The notes under the pieces: generated by a model
Seen by the model: only the letters and a program-made list of their open reading frames with translations
The model's database searches: none
Told to the model about the DNA's origin: nothing
NCBI GenBank assembly: GCA_947427035.1
Contig: CANEGK010000015.1
Location: 1-51,681, forward strand
Length of the DNA: 51,681 nt
Source: an uncultured Clostridium sp.
GTDB lineage: Bacteria > Bacillota > Clostridia > Oscillospirales > Butyricicoccaceae
Reading direction: 5' to 3'
Shown here: positions 1 to 5,970 of the stretch, piece after piece
Layout of the letters: each line of letters opens with the position of its first letter
Numbering within the stretch: the stretch's first letter is position 1
Made by a program: the position numbers and the translations under genes

Positions 1-1
1 G

Positions 2-142
2 GATATAATTTTTGATGTAGGTTATGTTAAATTTGAAGCAACTTGTATGACGGAGCGACGAGAAATCCGAAAACGACAATGGGCTCAAAACTTCTACAAA
101 TTTTTAAAATATGTAATTCCAAGATACTATCAACGTCGATAA
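2..142 (+). CDS. C-terminal end of an unknown protein (partial)
   Basis: An open frame enters from the left edge in frame 2 and runs 46 codons to a TAA at 140-142. The visible tail is rich in Lys, Arg and aromatic residues and ends in RYYQRR. No domain can be named from so short a piece. It reads in the same direction as the HNH-like gene downstream and is followed by a terminator-like hairpin at 311-335, so it may be the last gene of a transcript that starts outside the window. It lies inside the integrated element. The frame could also be chance; the supporting sign is only its protein-like composition. Confidence 0.4.
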   Translation, partial: DIIFDVGYVKFEATCMTERREIRKRQWAQNFYKFLKYVIPRYYQRR

Positions 143-310
143 AAATTCTCGTTACGCCGTTGAGAACCCACAAGATCGGCTCCGGGGGATTTTCTCCTTT
201 GAGGTGGGCCCAGTTGCTGTATCAAAGCTTTACACCATACTTCTTAGGCAGTTATTTATGTGACCGCCTTGGATGTTGTGCGTGTAAAGCACCAATTCGG
301 ACAGGTTGAG

Positions 311-345
311 ACCATACACGCATGATGTGTATGGTTTTACTTTTT
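311..345 (+). terminator. Rho-independent terminator upstream of the HNH-like gene
   Basis: A perfect 9-bp stem (ACCATACAC at 311-319 with GTGTATGGT at 327-335) with a 7-nt loop is followed by TTTTACTTTTT. It would end transcription of the gene entering from the left. The 143-310 stretch between that gene and this hairpin shows no convincing gene. The hairpin lies only about 20 bases before the ribosome binding site of the next gene, so it could instead be an attenuator for it. Confidence 0.7.
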
Positions 346-366
346 GTCCGGATTGGAGGTGAGAAA

Positions 367-708
367 ATGAAGATTAGCAGGTACAATGCTTTGCGATTGT
401 GGGAAGAGTTCTACGGCAGTAGCCAATATGCGGAAGACTTCCATGGAAATTTGATGTGCAAAGATGGCTATGGAGACAGCGATTTCTCTGTATACTATTA
501 TGGGGAAAAAATATACTGCGGCTGGAATATTCATCACATACTTCCGTTAGCTTGCGGAGGAACAAATGCGAGGAGTAATTTGCTCTGCACCAATATTGCG
601 ACGAATGAAGAAGCCGCAGACAGAATTACATTTTGGATTGGAGCATCTTTGTACCAAGTAAAACGGATATTCGGAACGAGGGACCACGAAATTATCAGAA
701 TTGAGTAA
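367..708 (+). CDS. HNH-endonuclease-like protein
   Basis: The 113-aa product carries a compact HNH-type signature in its second half: W-N-I-H-H-I-L-P, then G-G-T-N and N-L, the usual beta-beta-alpha metal-finger pattern with paired His and a downstream Asn. No flanking zinc-binding CxxC pairs are visible, so this is a minimal HNH fold. The start is the ATG at 367, which has GGAGGTGAG at the right distance; the in-frame ATG further upstream has no ribosome binding site. It is AT-richer than the backbone and is followed 12 bases later by a small acidic protein gene, probably in one transcript. A cargo nuclease of the mobile element is plausible; substrate and activity are unknown. Confidence 0.6.
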   Translation: MKISRYNALRLWEEFYGSSQYAEDFHGNLMCKDGYGDSDFSVYYYGEKIYCGWNIHHILPLACGGTNARSNLLCTNIATNEEAADRITFWIGASLYQVKRIFGTRDHEIIRIE

Positions 709-720
709 GGAGCTTTATTT

Positions 721-900
721 ATGTGGAAACACTTTTTTGACTATGATGATGGAGATTTTGCACATACGATCTCAGACAATATGGCAATTGACTCTGACGG
801 TGATTTGCTAATGCGTATGGGAGATAATATGGCAATGGATATGGATTCTGGCGAATTACATTTTATATCGGGTTGGTCTAATGACGAAGATGATGACTAA
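721..900 (+). CDS. Small acidic protein, 59 aa
   Basis: ATG at 721 is preceded by AAGGAGC at good spacing and opens a 59-codon frame ending TAA at 898-900. The product is strongly acidic, rich in Asp and Met, and ends in four acidic residues. It contains an internal near-repeat (SDNMAIDSDGDLLMRM, then GDNMAMDMDSGELHFI), like a duplicated short beta-hairpin. It follows the HNH-like gene by 12 bases and is closed by a strong terminator, so the two genes probably form one operon. I do not recognise a function; small acidic partners beside nucleases are sometimes inhibitors or DNA mimics, but that is speculation here. Confidence 0.6.
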   Translation: MWKHFFDYDDGDFAHTISDNMAIDSDGDLLMRMGDNMAMDMDSGELHFISGWSNDEDDD

Positions 901-907
901 TTGATAA

Positions 908-945
908 GAAACCGCTTCTACTGTTGTAGAGGCGGTTTCTCCACA
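908..945 (+). terminator. Hairpin terminator after the small acidic protein gene
   Basis: A 14-bp stem (GAAACCGCTTCTAC at 908-921 with 926-939, one G-U pair) and a TGTT loop sits 8 bases after the stop codon. It also separates this plus-strand unit from the convergent TnpV gene that ends at 985. Confidence 0.75.
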
Positions 946-984
946 TAATCTCAGTCTTCTTTGAAAATCGCAATTTAATACTAT

Positions 985-1356
985 CTATGCGAAAATCACT
1001 TCTAAATTAACCACTTCTCGCACTCTCGCTCGGATATTATTTATCCTCTGCACCCACTCCATCGGCTTCTCTGCTTTGAGCTGCTCCGTCAGCCCTTCCC
1101 GCCGGGCGTACTGCGCTACCAGCCGGAGGAACATCGCCTGAGCACGCTCTTCCGTATCAGCAAGGTGGTCATGGAGCTTACCGGAGGTAAGCAGATTGTA
1201 GTAAAGAACCCTGTGGCGCTGCTTGAGAAAGCGCAAGCGCTGCTGCCCCCACACACCGATGGGACGAGAATCTTCTTCGGACAAGCGCAGATCCGGCAGG
1301 GCATAATCTCCTTGCATGGTGTAGCTACCGCCCATTTGCTCGTATAATGATTTCAT
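985..1356 (-). CDS. tnpV: TnpV-family transposon-encoded protein
   Basis: The 123-aa product matches my memory of TnpV proteins of Tn4451-like and related clostridial mobilizable elements: start MKSLYEQMGG, then GDYxLPDL, a PIGxWGxxRLRxLK segment, and YNLLTSGKLxxxL. The C-terminal half has MEWVQRINNIR, also characteristic. The molecular role of TnpV is not established; it travels with transposition and mobilization genes. The start is the ATG at 1356, with AGGAGG upstream; a TTG one codon earlier is less likely. It lies downstream of the 173-aa unknown gene on the same strand. No large serine recombinase (TnpX) is visible, so that part of the element would be outside the window. Confidence 0.8.
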   Translation of the reverse strand: MKSLYEQMGGSYTMQGDYALPDLRLSEEDSRPIGVWGQQRLRFLKQRHRVLYYNLLTSGKLHDHLADTEERAQAMFLRLVAQYARREGLTEQLKAEKPMEWVQRINNIRARVREVVNLEVIFA

Positions 1357-1397
1357 CAATTTTTCCTCCTATTCTGCCATGGTTTCATAGTGCCCTT

Positions 1398-1919
1398 TTA
1401 TTCCTTGTCTAAGAAAGCCTGAATATCAAACTTGAAGTCTCCAAACTCTCTCGGATGCTTTATTGGCATCATATCAGCTTTTTCCTGAATTTGCTGTGCA
1501 ATTTCCGTAATGTCAACATCGGAATACTTCTTTACTGCTTTTAGAAAATGCAGAATAGCACCATCGTCTATTGTCTCGTCATAGCCTTTATATCTTTCCC
1601 AAAACTGTTTACTTTCGGAAACTTGTTTAATCGGCTCATGGTAAGAGATCAGCAAAACATCATCCCTTAAAAAATGATTGACCCGCAGATTCGGCACATA
1701 CTTCAAATCTACGACACCTTTTGCGGAAAGATAACCCCAGCACCTATAATATCTGCCGTAAACAAACCATTCCGGCAAATCCTCCGCCTTTATTTTGGTT
1801 GGATAAATCATGTCGGCATACAAATATCCATCTGGGTCTTCGATATACTGAAGCCGATTATCTTTACGGACAAGCTTCTGTTCAGAATATAAGATCTGAC
1901 GAATTCCTTTCTGCTTCAT
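1398..1919 (-). CDS. Unknown element-borne protein, 173 aa
   Basis: I do not recognise this protein. It is soluble-looking, with an N-terminal part rich in aromatic residues and hydrophobic strands (the YADMIYPTKI and WFVYGRYYRCWGYL stretches), and a charged helical C-terminus with KKYSDVDITEIAQQI. There is no signal peptide or membrane segment. The start is the ATG at 1919, which has AAAGGAGG 8 bases upstream; an upstream in-frame ATG at 1946 has no ribosome binding site. Its ribosome binding site is locked in the 3' arm of a perfect 13-bp hairpin (1924-1964), so translation is probably controlled or protected from read-through. It lies between DUF6809 and tnpV in the integrated element. Confidence 0.65.
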   Translation of the reverse strand: MKQKGIRQILYSEQKLVRKDNRLQYIEDPDGYLYADMIYPTKIKAEDLPEWFVYGRYYRCWGYLSAKGVVDLKYVPNLRVNHFLRDDVLLISYHEPIKQVSESKQFWERYKGYDETIDDGAILHFLKAVKKYSDVDITEIAQQIQEKADMMPIKHPREFGDFKFDIQAFLDKE

Positions 1920-1923
1920 CAGC

Positions 1924-1964
1924 GAAACCTCCTTTGATACTGTCATTGTACCAAAGGAGGTTTC
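1924..1964 (-). promoter_or_regulatory. SD-sequestering hairpin
   Basis: On the minus strand, GAAACCTCCTTTG (1964-1952) pairs perfectly with CAAAGGAGGTTTC (1936-1924) around a 15-nt loop. The 3' arm contains the full AAAGGAGG that serves the gene starting at 1919. No U-run follows, so this is not a normal terminator. The arrangement would block translation from transcripts that include both arms, as IS200 does for its transposase. Confidence 0.6.
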
Positions 1965-1984
1965 TTCTTACGAATGTGCGATTT

Positions 1985-2287
1985 TTATTTTTCCAAGAAG
2001 CTCTCAAACGGAGCGTCTTCGCTGCAGAAGGTGTCAAAGATCATTTTTACGCCAAGGCGGAAGCCGGTGATGAAAGCGTCCAGCGTTGCCTCTCCCGTCA
2101 GTTCAGAATTGCCGTTGCAGAAGTCGAGGAACAGCTCCTTGTCCTCTCCCCGCAATCGCTCGGTCAGCTTTTCTTCTATGTCGTTGATGTTCTTCGACAC
2201 CTTGACAACACGGTGACTCTTGTGGTATTCTCTTGCTTGCGGGTCAAGGTTGCCATAAAACAGCTCTTCGATGAAGTTCGCCATCAT
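1985..2287 (-). CDS. DUF6809-family protein
   Basis: The 100-aa product begins MMANFIEELFYGNLDPQ and contains LTERLRGEDKELFLDFCN followed by a final helix with FITGFRLGVKMI. This layout matches small all-helical DUF6809 proteins that I remember from integrative elements and prophages of Firmicutes; the role is unknown. AGGAGGTGC lies just upstream of ATG-ATG at 2287/2284. Its start overlaps the stop of the excisionase-like gene (ATGA), so the two are translationally coupled. It contains a single Cys pair and no membrane segment. Confidence 0.65.
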   Translation of the reverse strand: MMANFIEELFYGNLDPQAREYHKSHRVVKVSKNINDIEEKLTERLRGEDKELFLDFCNGNSELTGEATLDAFITGFRLGVKMIFDTFCSEDAPFESFLEK

Positions 2288-2880
2288 TCCGCACCTCCTG
2301 CCTTACCATGCTTGCGGACTTGCCCCCGCATGGAGAACTCATTTAGCATGCAAATATGCCGCCTCGATTTCCGGACGATCGTGCGGAAGTATTCTGAGCA
2401 GAGAAAGTTGATGAGAAAAACCTTCGGGATGTAAAAGAGATTCCCTTTGCGGAAGGATTTCAGCAGCCCCCGGCTGCACCAGTTGTTGACTGTCGATCTG
2501 GCATAGCCGGTCAGGGCGACGACCTCCCGCACGGTCACAACATCCTTGTGGTTTTCCAGCAGCTCGGCGTAATACTCCCGCATTTGCCGGAACACATCTT
2601 CGGGCAACTCCTTGGGGAGCTTTGCCGCATAATGGTCGCCGTACCACCCTCTGGGTGCGGAATAAACCTCGGGATAAACGGCACGCTCTTCCAGATAGGC
2701 CCGCACATCCTCTTTCTTGATTTGGTAGCAACGGGTTTTCTTGCCCGTCCACCGGCAGGGCACCTTGCCGCTTTTGAGCAGATGCAGCGCCGTAGATTTA
2801 CTGATGTGACAGAGCCGGTAAAACTGATCCTTGTTCATCACATCGGGCACGCTGTCCCAATCGATGGGCAGATTTTTCAT
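2284..2880 (-). CDS. Two-HTH excisionase-like DNA-binding protein
   Basis: The 198-aa product has two DNA-binding modules. Residues about 14-60 form an excisionase/MerR-like winged helix (MNKDQFYRLCHISKSTALHLLKSG, then a basic wing RWTGKKTRCYQIKKEDVRAYL; shown here as two segments of one module). Residues about 125-165 form a second one (TVREVVALTGYARSTVNNWC). The start is the ATG at 2880, with GAGGTG upstream. The open frame continues upstream to 3225, but that part is antisense tRNA sequence and not coding. It is the gene closest to the attachment site, with short direct repeats in between, as expected for a directionality factor of a tyrosine-recombinase element. No integrase is in the window. 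Confidence 0.65.
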   Translation of the reverse strand: MKNLPIDWDSVPDVMNKDQFYRLCHISKSTALHLLKSGKVPCRWTGKKTRCYQIKKEDVRAYLEERAVYPEVYSAPRGWYGDHYAAKLPKELPEDVFRQMREYYAELLENHKDVVTVREVVALTGYARSTVNNWCSRGLLKSFRKGNLFYIPKVFLINFLCSEYFRTIVRKSRRHICMLNEFSMRGQVRKHGKAGGAE

Positions 2881-2950
2881 TTGATACACCTCAAAAAACA
2901 GATTTTGCCGGTTCGAAGTCGGTTCTGCGGTGTATGGATTTGATGTATTG

Positions 2951-3035
2951 CCTTCTCTCCGGATTTCTCTCCTGTCTCCCCCGATTTCTCTCCAAAATCG
3001 GCAAAAATGCTGATTTGAACCCATTGGGGAGAAAC
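2951..3035. repeat. Short repeats between HTH gene and att site (candidate arm-type sites)
   Basis: TTCTCTCC occurs three times in the same orientation (2953-2960, 2965-2972, 2986-2993); the last two lie in an 11-base GATTTCTCTCC repeat. An inverted relative, GGGGAGAAAC, lies at 3027-3036. Clusters like this near an attachment core are typical arm-type binding sites for tyrosine integrase or excisionase. The role is inferred from position. Confidence 0.45.
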
Positions 3036-3149
3036 GCAGCAACGGCAAGGCTTTAAGGGCTAAAAAGCCTGATTTCATGCGGCTTTCCGCGCGGACGAGA
3101 TAGTCCGAAACAGACACCGGATAGCACGAGCCATAGAAACAGACCAAAA

Positions 3150-3209
3150 GACTCGAAATCGAGTTGCCGGTGAAACGGCACGTGGGTTCGAATCCCACCC
3201 GCTCCGCCA
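3150..3209 (+). other. Attachment-site junction: 3' half of tRNA-Ser(CGA)
   Basis: From the anticodon loop (CTCGAAA, anticodon CGA at 3154-3156) through a long variable arm (TTGCCGG...), T-arm GGGTTCGAATCCC and acceptor strand CGCTCCGCCA, this is the 3' part of a tRNA-Ser. The 5' half is missing: upstream there is no GGAGCGG acceptor strand and no D-arm, and the 5' anticodon stem is wrong. The natural terminator still follows at 3211. This is what an element integrated into the tRNA leaves at its distal end; the complete tRNA should lie at the other end, left of the window. Confidence 0.75.
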
Positions 3210-3210
3210 A

Positions 3211-3246
3211 AAGCCTTGGAAACATATGTTTTCAGGGCTTTTCTTT
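3211..3246 (+). terminator. tRNA-Ser terminator
   Basis: A 13-bp stem with G-U pairs (3211-3223 with 3228-3240) is followed by TTCTTT, directly after the CCA end of the tRNA-Ser fragment. Its presence supports the view that sequence right of 3209 is original chromosome. Confidence 0.65.
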
Positions 3247-3294
3247 ACTAAAATATGCGCAAGAGCAATAAAACGACACGAATGGGGCAGGATT

Positions 3295-3879
3295 ATGCAG
3301 CATATTGTCGCGTTGGCAGAAGAGCTTTGCAACTTTTTAAGCGCTCTTCCGGAAGTAAAGCGCTGCGAGCTCTATGGGAGCCTGAGCAGAGGAAACTATG
3401 ACCTTTATTCCGACATTGATATTATGGTCGATGTGTCAGGGACAGACAACAGCCGGTTTGTCACCCGGCTGCCGCAGATTTTTGCGCAGCGTTACAATGT
3501 GATTTTCTATGATTACGCGGCCAGCCTTGCGCCTGATTTGTATGTTGTCACGCTTGCCGTTGACGGGGACAATCCGTTTCGCGTCGTCGACATCAACTGC
3601 ACGGCAACGCCGCATTGCCCCGGGCTTTCCCAGGCGCAAGTGGCGGCCCTGTGCAGCCCCTACGCGCACGCGCTCAAAATGCTTTCCGTCTATTTAAAAC
3701 AGCTGCTCCGCGGCCAGGACGCGCACGGCGGCATCGTCAACCTGTACACCCCGCTTTTGGGGCAGCCGCGCGCAGGCGCGGGCGACATGGACATGCTGCG
3801 CGAAATCTACGGCTGGGTAAAAGAACACGCCGAAACGCGGCATGAGGGCTTGGTGCGTTCGTTCGCGCAATTTTTATAA
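3295..3879 (+). CDS. Nucleotidyltransferase-domain protein
   Basis: The 194-aa protein shows the Pol-beta nucleotidyltransferase signature at residues about 26-50: LYGSLSRGNYDLYSDIDIMV, with the GS dipeptide and the D-x-D metal pair. A third acidic residue is plausible in FRVVDIN. The rest is helical, like the C-terminal part of aminoglycoside- or tRNA-type nucleotidyltransferases; the substrate cannot be told. The start is taken as ATG 3295 behind GGGGCAGG; the longer frame from 3226 begins in the tRNA terminator. The end overlaps no neighbour, and dcd follows 20 bases later. It is the first intact backbone gene after the integration site. Confidence 0.7.
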   Translation: MQHIVALAEELCNFLSALPEVKRCELYGSLSRGNYDLYSDIDIMVDVSGTDNSRFVTRLPQIFAQRYNVIFYDYAASLAPDLYVVTLAVDGDNPFRVVDINCTATPHCPGLSQAQVAALCSPYAHALKMLSVYLKQLLRGQDAHGGIVNLYTPLLGQPRAGAGDMDMLREIYGWVKEHAETRHEGLVRSFAQFL

Positions 3880-3899
3880 CCGTGTGAAGGGTGGGTTTT

Positions 3900-4424
3900 A
3901 TGGTTTTATCTGATAAAACGATTTTGAAAATGCTGAACGATCACTCTCTTAAAATTGCCCCCCTGGAAAAGGAACAAATTCAGCCCGCAAGCGTAGATAT
4001 ACGGCTTGGCGATACATTTAGCGTTGTAGAGGATTCCCCGCAGGGAATCATCACAATGAAAGACGAGATACATTATAAAGTCATCAAAAGCAATACTTAT
4101 ATTTTATTGCCGCATCAATTTGTCCTTGCCACTACAATGGAATATATAGAGCTGCCCGATAACTTGACTGCTTTTGTTGAAGGGCGGAGTTCTCTTGGCA
4201 GAATGGGGCTGTTTATTCAAAATGCAGGCTGGGTTGACCCCGGATTTAAGGGGGAAATCACCCTTGAATTGTACAACGCGAATCGGTGTGCAATTGAATT
4301 GGTGTGCGGCCGCAGGGTCGGGCAGCTTGTTTTTGCGCAAATGGATGATACTGCTTTAAATCCATACAACGGGAAATATCAGGGGCAGGTGGGCGCTACA
4401 GGGTCAAAAGTGTTTTTGGATTGA
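3900..4424 (+). CDS. dcd: dCTP deaminase
   Basis: The 174-aa protein is a trimeric dCTP deaminase/dUTPase-fold enzyme that converts dCTP to dUTP, or in bifunctional forms directly to dUMP, for thymidylate synthesis. Visible motifs are the N-terminal MVLSDKTIL, QPASVDIRLG at residues 30-40, the VEGRSSLGRMGL loop that binds phosphate, and PGFKGEITLEL with the catalytic Glu; the C-terminus is YQGQVGATGSKVF. Length is as expected. The start is ATG 3900 with AAGGGTG upstream; a GTG three codons earlier is less suitable. A terminator follows at 4458. It is separated by 20 bases from the nucleotidyltransferase gene and may be co-transcribed. Confidence 0.93.
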   Translation: MVLSDKTILKMLNDHSLKIAPLEKEQIQPASVDIRLGDTFSVVEDSPQGIITMKDEIHYKVIKSNTYILLPHQFVLATTMEYIELPDNLTAFVEGRSSLGRMGLFIQNAGWVDPGFKGEITLELYNANRCAIELVCGRRVGQLVFAQMDDTALNPYNGKYQGQVGATGSKVFLD

Positions 4425-4457
4425 ACCTCTGCCGCTCCTTCCTGAACCCTCAAAAAG

Positions 4458-4491
4458 CCTGCAAAAGGTGTGAACCGTTTGCAGGTTTTTT
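4458..4491 (+). terminator. Terminator after dcd
   Basis: CCTGCAAA (4458-4465) pairs with TTTGCAGG (4478-4485), flanked by A-run and T6, and lies between the convergent dcd and kinase-like genes. It can work in both directions. Confidence 0.75.
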
Positions 4492-4500
4492 CTATACCAT

Positions 4501-5061
4501 TCACAAATTAAATGTCTTTTGAATGATGGCAGCGACCGCATCCGGGGCCATGTCCGCGTTGTTGATTTTCAGGTAATTATCATACGGAACCTCGTCCGGG
4601 TCTGTGTTCAGCCGGTATTGCGACTCCCCATAAAGCAGCGCTTCCGATCCCTTCAGGTCGCGCTTCGAGGGCTTATGCAGCAGCCGGTTTTCCGTCACAT
4701 TGCGCGCAAGCCTTACGTCCAGCGGCGCGCAGAGCTCGACAAAAAAGATGTCTGCGTCATATTTCCGGTACAAATCGCAGATGGAATTGATATATTCGTA
4801 TTCGCTGGGGTCGTCGAAGTCGAACATATAGGTAAAAATCAGGCCGGGCAAATCGCTTTTGGCGACTGCTTCAAAAATCTCCTGCCGGAAATGGCGGTTC
4901 AGGTAAGCGCCCTCTTCCGTGTCCACCACGTCAAAGAAGTTCATCACCAGCTCAATGGTCATGTGGTTATGGAACAGCTTTAAGCCGGTCAACTTTGACA
5001 ATTCCTGCCCTACTGTCATTTTCCCTACAGCCTGCGGCCCAAAGATAAATACCAGTTTCAT
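4501..5061 (-). CDS. P-loop kinase-like ATPase
   Basis: The 186-aa protein starts MKLVFIFGPQAVGKMTVG, a Walker A loop (GPQAVGKM) of the shikimate/adenylate-kinase-like class, followed by KLFHNHMTIELV. The middle has a Walker B-like GLIFTYMFDFDD and a later helix with RLLHKPSKRDLK that could be the lid. It resembles small AAA/shikimate-kinase-like proteins annotated as hypothetical ATP-binding proteins in Firmicutes; the substrate is unknown. The start is ATG 5061 with AAGGAAGGG upstream; the longer frame runs into an inverted repeat. It is transcribed away from the RNA pair and converges with dcd. Confidence 0.7.
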   Translation of the reverse strand: MKLVFIFGPQAVGKMTVGQELSKLTGLKLFHNHMTIELVMNFFDVVDTEEGAYLNRHFRQEIFEAVAKSDLPGLIFTYMFDFDDPSEYEYINSICDLYRKYDADIFFVELCAPLDVRLARNVTENRLLHKPSKRDLKGSEALLYGESQYRLNTDPDEVPYDNYLKINNADMAPDAVAAIIQKTFNL

Positions 5062-5093
5062 CGATATCCCTTCCTTTCTGTTTTTAATCAGCG

Positions 5094-5142
5094 CCCCTGT
5101 ACGGGGCACTTATTTTTTACCCGTACAGGGGCACTTATTTTT
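5094..5142. repeat. Inverted plus direct repeat upstream of kinase-like gene
   Basis: CCCCTGTACGGG (5094-5105) is the exact reverse complement of CCCGTACAGGGG (5120-5131), and GGGGCACTTATTTTT occurs twice in direct orientation (5103-5117 and 5128-5142). On the plus strand it resembles a terminator with U-runs after both arms; it lies in the leader of the minus-strand gene. Confidence 0.5.
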
Positions 5143-5199
5143 AAAAACCCCGTTGGTTTTTTATTCCGGAAAACAAAAAAACCACAAAAAAAGCAATAT

Positions 5200-5228
5200 T
5201 TGACTTCTTGCCCGATACCGTGTATAAT
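5200..5228 (+). promoter_or_regulatory. Promoter of structured RNA 1
   Basis: TTGACT (5200-5205), a 17-bp spacer and TATAAT (5223-5228) make a near-consensus sigma-A promoter. No protein gene follows for 700 bases; the transcript would start near 5235 and enter the structured RNA. Confidence 0.85.
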
Positions 5229-5234
5229 AGATCT

Positions 5235-5458
5235 AAATTAAATACCGCTGGCAGGAGTGGCGAACGGCAATTCACCACCCCCTGCGTCTTCGGTGTGGCA
5301 AGCACCGCCGACACAATCCCAACGGTTAAAGGCAGTATACCATTTTTCTGCCCTTTTTTCAACCAATGGGGATGTATGTGTTTTATTTGCGTTGGATTTT
5401 TCAAAAACCCGACTGTCGATAAAACCGCACGGGCGCTTGCGCACCTGTGCGGTTTTTT
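5235..5458 (+). ncRNA. Structured small RNA, copy 1 of a tandem pair
   Basis: The transcript from the 5200 promoter folds into a closed core at 5242-5338: ATACCGCT (5242-5249) pairs with GGCAGTAT (5331-5338, one mismatch). Inside are hairpin A (5251-5285, hexaloop CGGCAA) and hairpin B (5286-5312, loop TGGCAAG on a CGGTG/CACCG stem). A conserved CCAACGGTTAAAG follows. GGCAG at 5331-5335 can also pair with CTGCC at 5349-5353, followed by U6, so it could switch between core and terminator. A strong terminator ends the transcript at 5458. Loop sequences are shared with copy 2 while stems differ in sequence. No convincing reading frame is present. I cannot assign it to an RNA family I know. Confidence 0.7.
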
Positions 5459-5459
5459 T
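5422..5459 (+). terminator. Terminator of RNA 1
   Basis: AAACCGCAC (5422-5430) pairs with GTGCGGTTT (5447-5455) and is followed by a T-run to 5459. Confidence 0.8.
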
Positions 5460-5534
5460 GCATGTCGGGGGGAATTATGTTGGGCAGTCGGCAGTTTACG
5501 CGGTTCCACTTGTTTTTTCATGATATACTGAAAC

Positions 5535-5800
5535 TTTAAACTTTAACATTGGAATCCTCAATTCCAATGAAAATACCGCGGCAGAGGGCGGGGCGGCAAC
5601 CCCGCGCTCCTACCGGCCCGGGTGTGGCAAGCATCCCGGGTCAGCAACCGGAAAACCGGCACCAACGGTAAAGTTCAGTATATCATTTTCCGTCCTTCTT
5701 GTAAAGCGGGGGCGGGATATACATACCTGCCGTTCAACGGCGGTTTACGGCGTTGTGCGTTTTGCGCGTAGGAGTGGAGTATGCCTTCCTGCGCGTTTTT
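5535..5800 (+). ncRNA. Structured small RNA, copy 2 of the tandem pair
   Basis: The core is closed by a long helix: ATACTGAAACTTT (5525-5537) with AAAGTTCAGTAT (5670-5681), one bulge. Inside are a 9-bp hairpin (5547-5569, absent from copy 1), ATACCGC (5573-5579), hairpin A (GCGGGG/CCCCGC, 5588-5605) with the same CGGCAA hexaloop, and hairpin B (5617-5640) with the same TGGCAAG loop. CCAACGGTAAAG (5662-5673) and CAGTATA-CATTTT follow as in copy 1. A possible -10 box TATACT lies at 5524-5529 without a good -35, so the 5' end is uncertain; the closing helix would start in it. A terminator lies at 5765-5800. No protein is evident. Confidence 0.65.
5765..5800 (+). terminator. Terminator of RNA 2
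   Basis: CGCGTAGGA (5765-5773) pairs with TCCTGCGCG (5787-5795, one G-U) and is followed by T5 at 5796-5800. Confidence 0.7.
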
Positions 5801-5808
5801 CATTGGAT

Positions 5809-5876
5809 AGGGGATTTATGCCGTTGGCGTCCTCTGCCCGGCTTCGGCCGGGCGCGGGGCGCGGTGTAAATCCCCT
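5809..5876 (+). promoter_or_regulatory. Long structured hairpin with inner UUCG stem
   Basis: AGGGGATTTA (5809-5818) pairs perfectly with TAAATCCCCT (5867-5876). Nested inside is GCCCGGC-TTCG-GCCGGGC, a very stable tetraloop hairpin. It begins just after the RNA 2 terminator and ends 94 bases before the next gene, so it is either a leader element of that gene or a third small RNA. There is no U-run after it. Confidence 0.5.
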
Positions 5877-5970
5877 GTTTATCATAGAACTTTAAAAATG
5901 CACAGACAGAATCGATGAGGGGCCTGCGCGCGGGCCCCCTTCCCATTTTCAAATGAAAGGGCATGTTTCC

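Noticed and set aside
43..309. 88-codon plus-strand frame at the left edge
   Set aside because: No ribosome binding site, unlikely composition, and it overlaps the more protein-like partial frame ending at 142.
1721..2434. 237-codon plus-strand frame opposite the element genes
   Set aside because: Antisense to three genes with good starts; no ribosome binding site or family features.
2881..3225. N-terminal extension of the HTH protein frame through the tRNA-Ser (reads ERVGFEPT)
   Set aside because: This peptide is the well-known antisense translation of a tRNA T-arm; the real start with GAGGTG is at 2880.
5141..5531. Several 60-126-codon frames across RNA 1 on both strands
   Set aside because: None has a ribosome binding site; the region is better explained by promoter, structured RNA and terminator.
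5235..5690. SAM-I, FMN or TPP riboswitch for the tandem RNAs
   Set aside because: GGCAAC-type loops recall SAM-I, but the required core motifs and junction are missing and no relevant gene follows.
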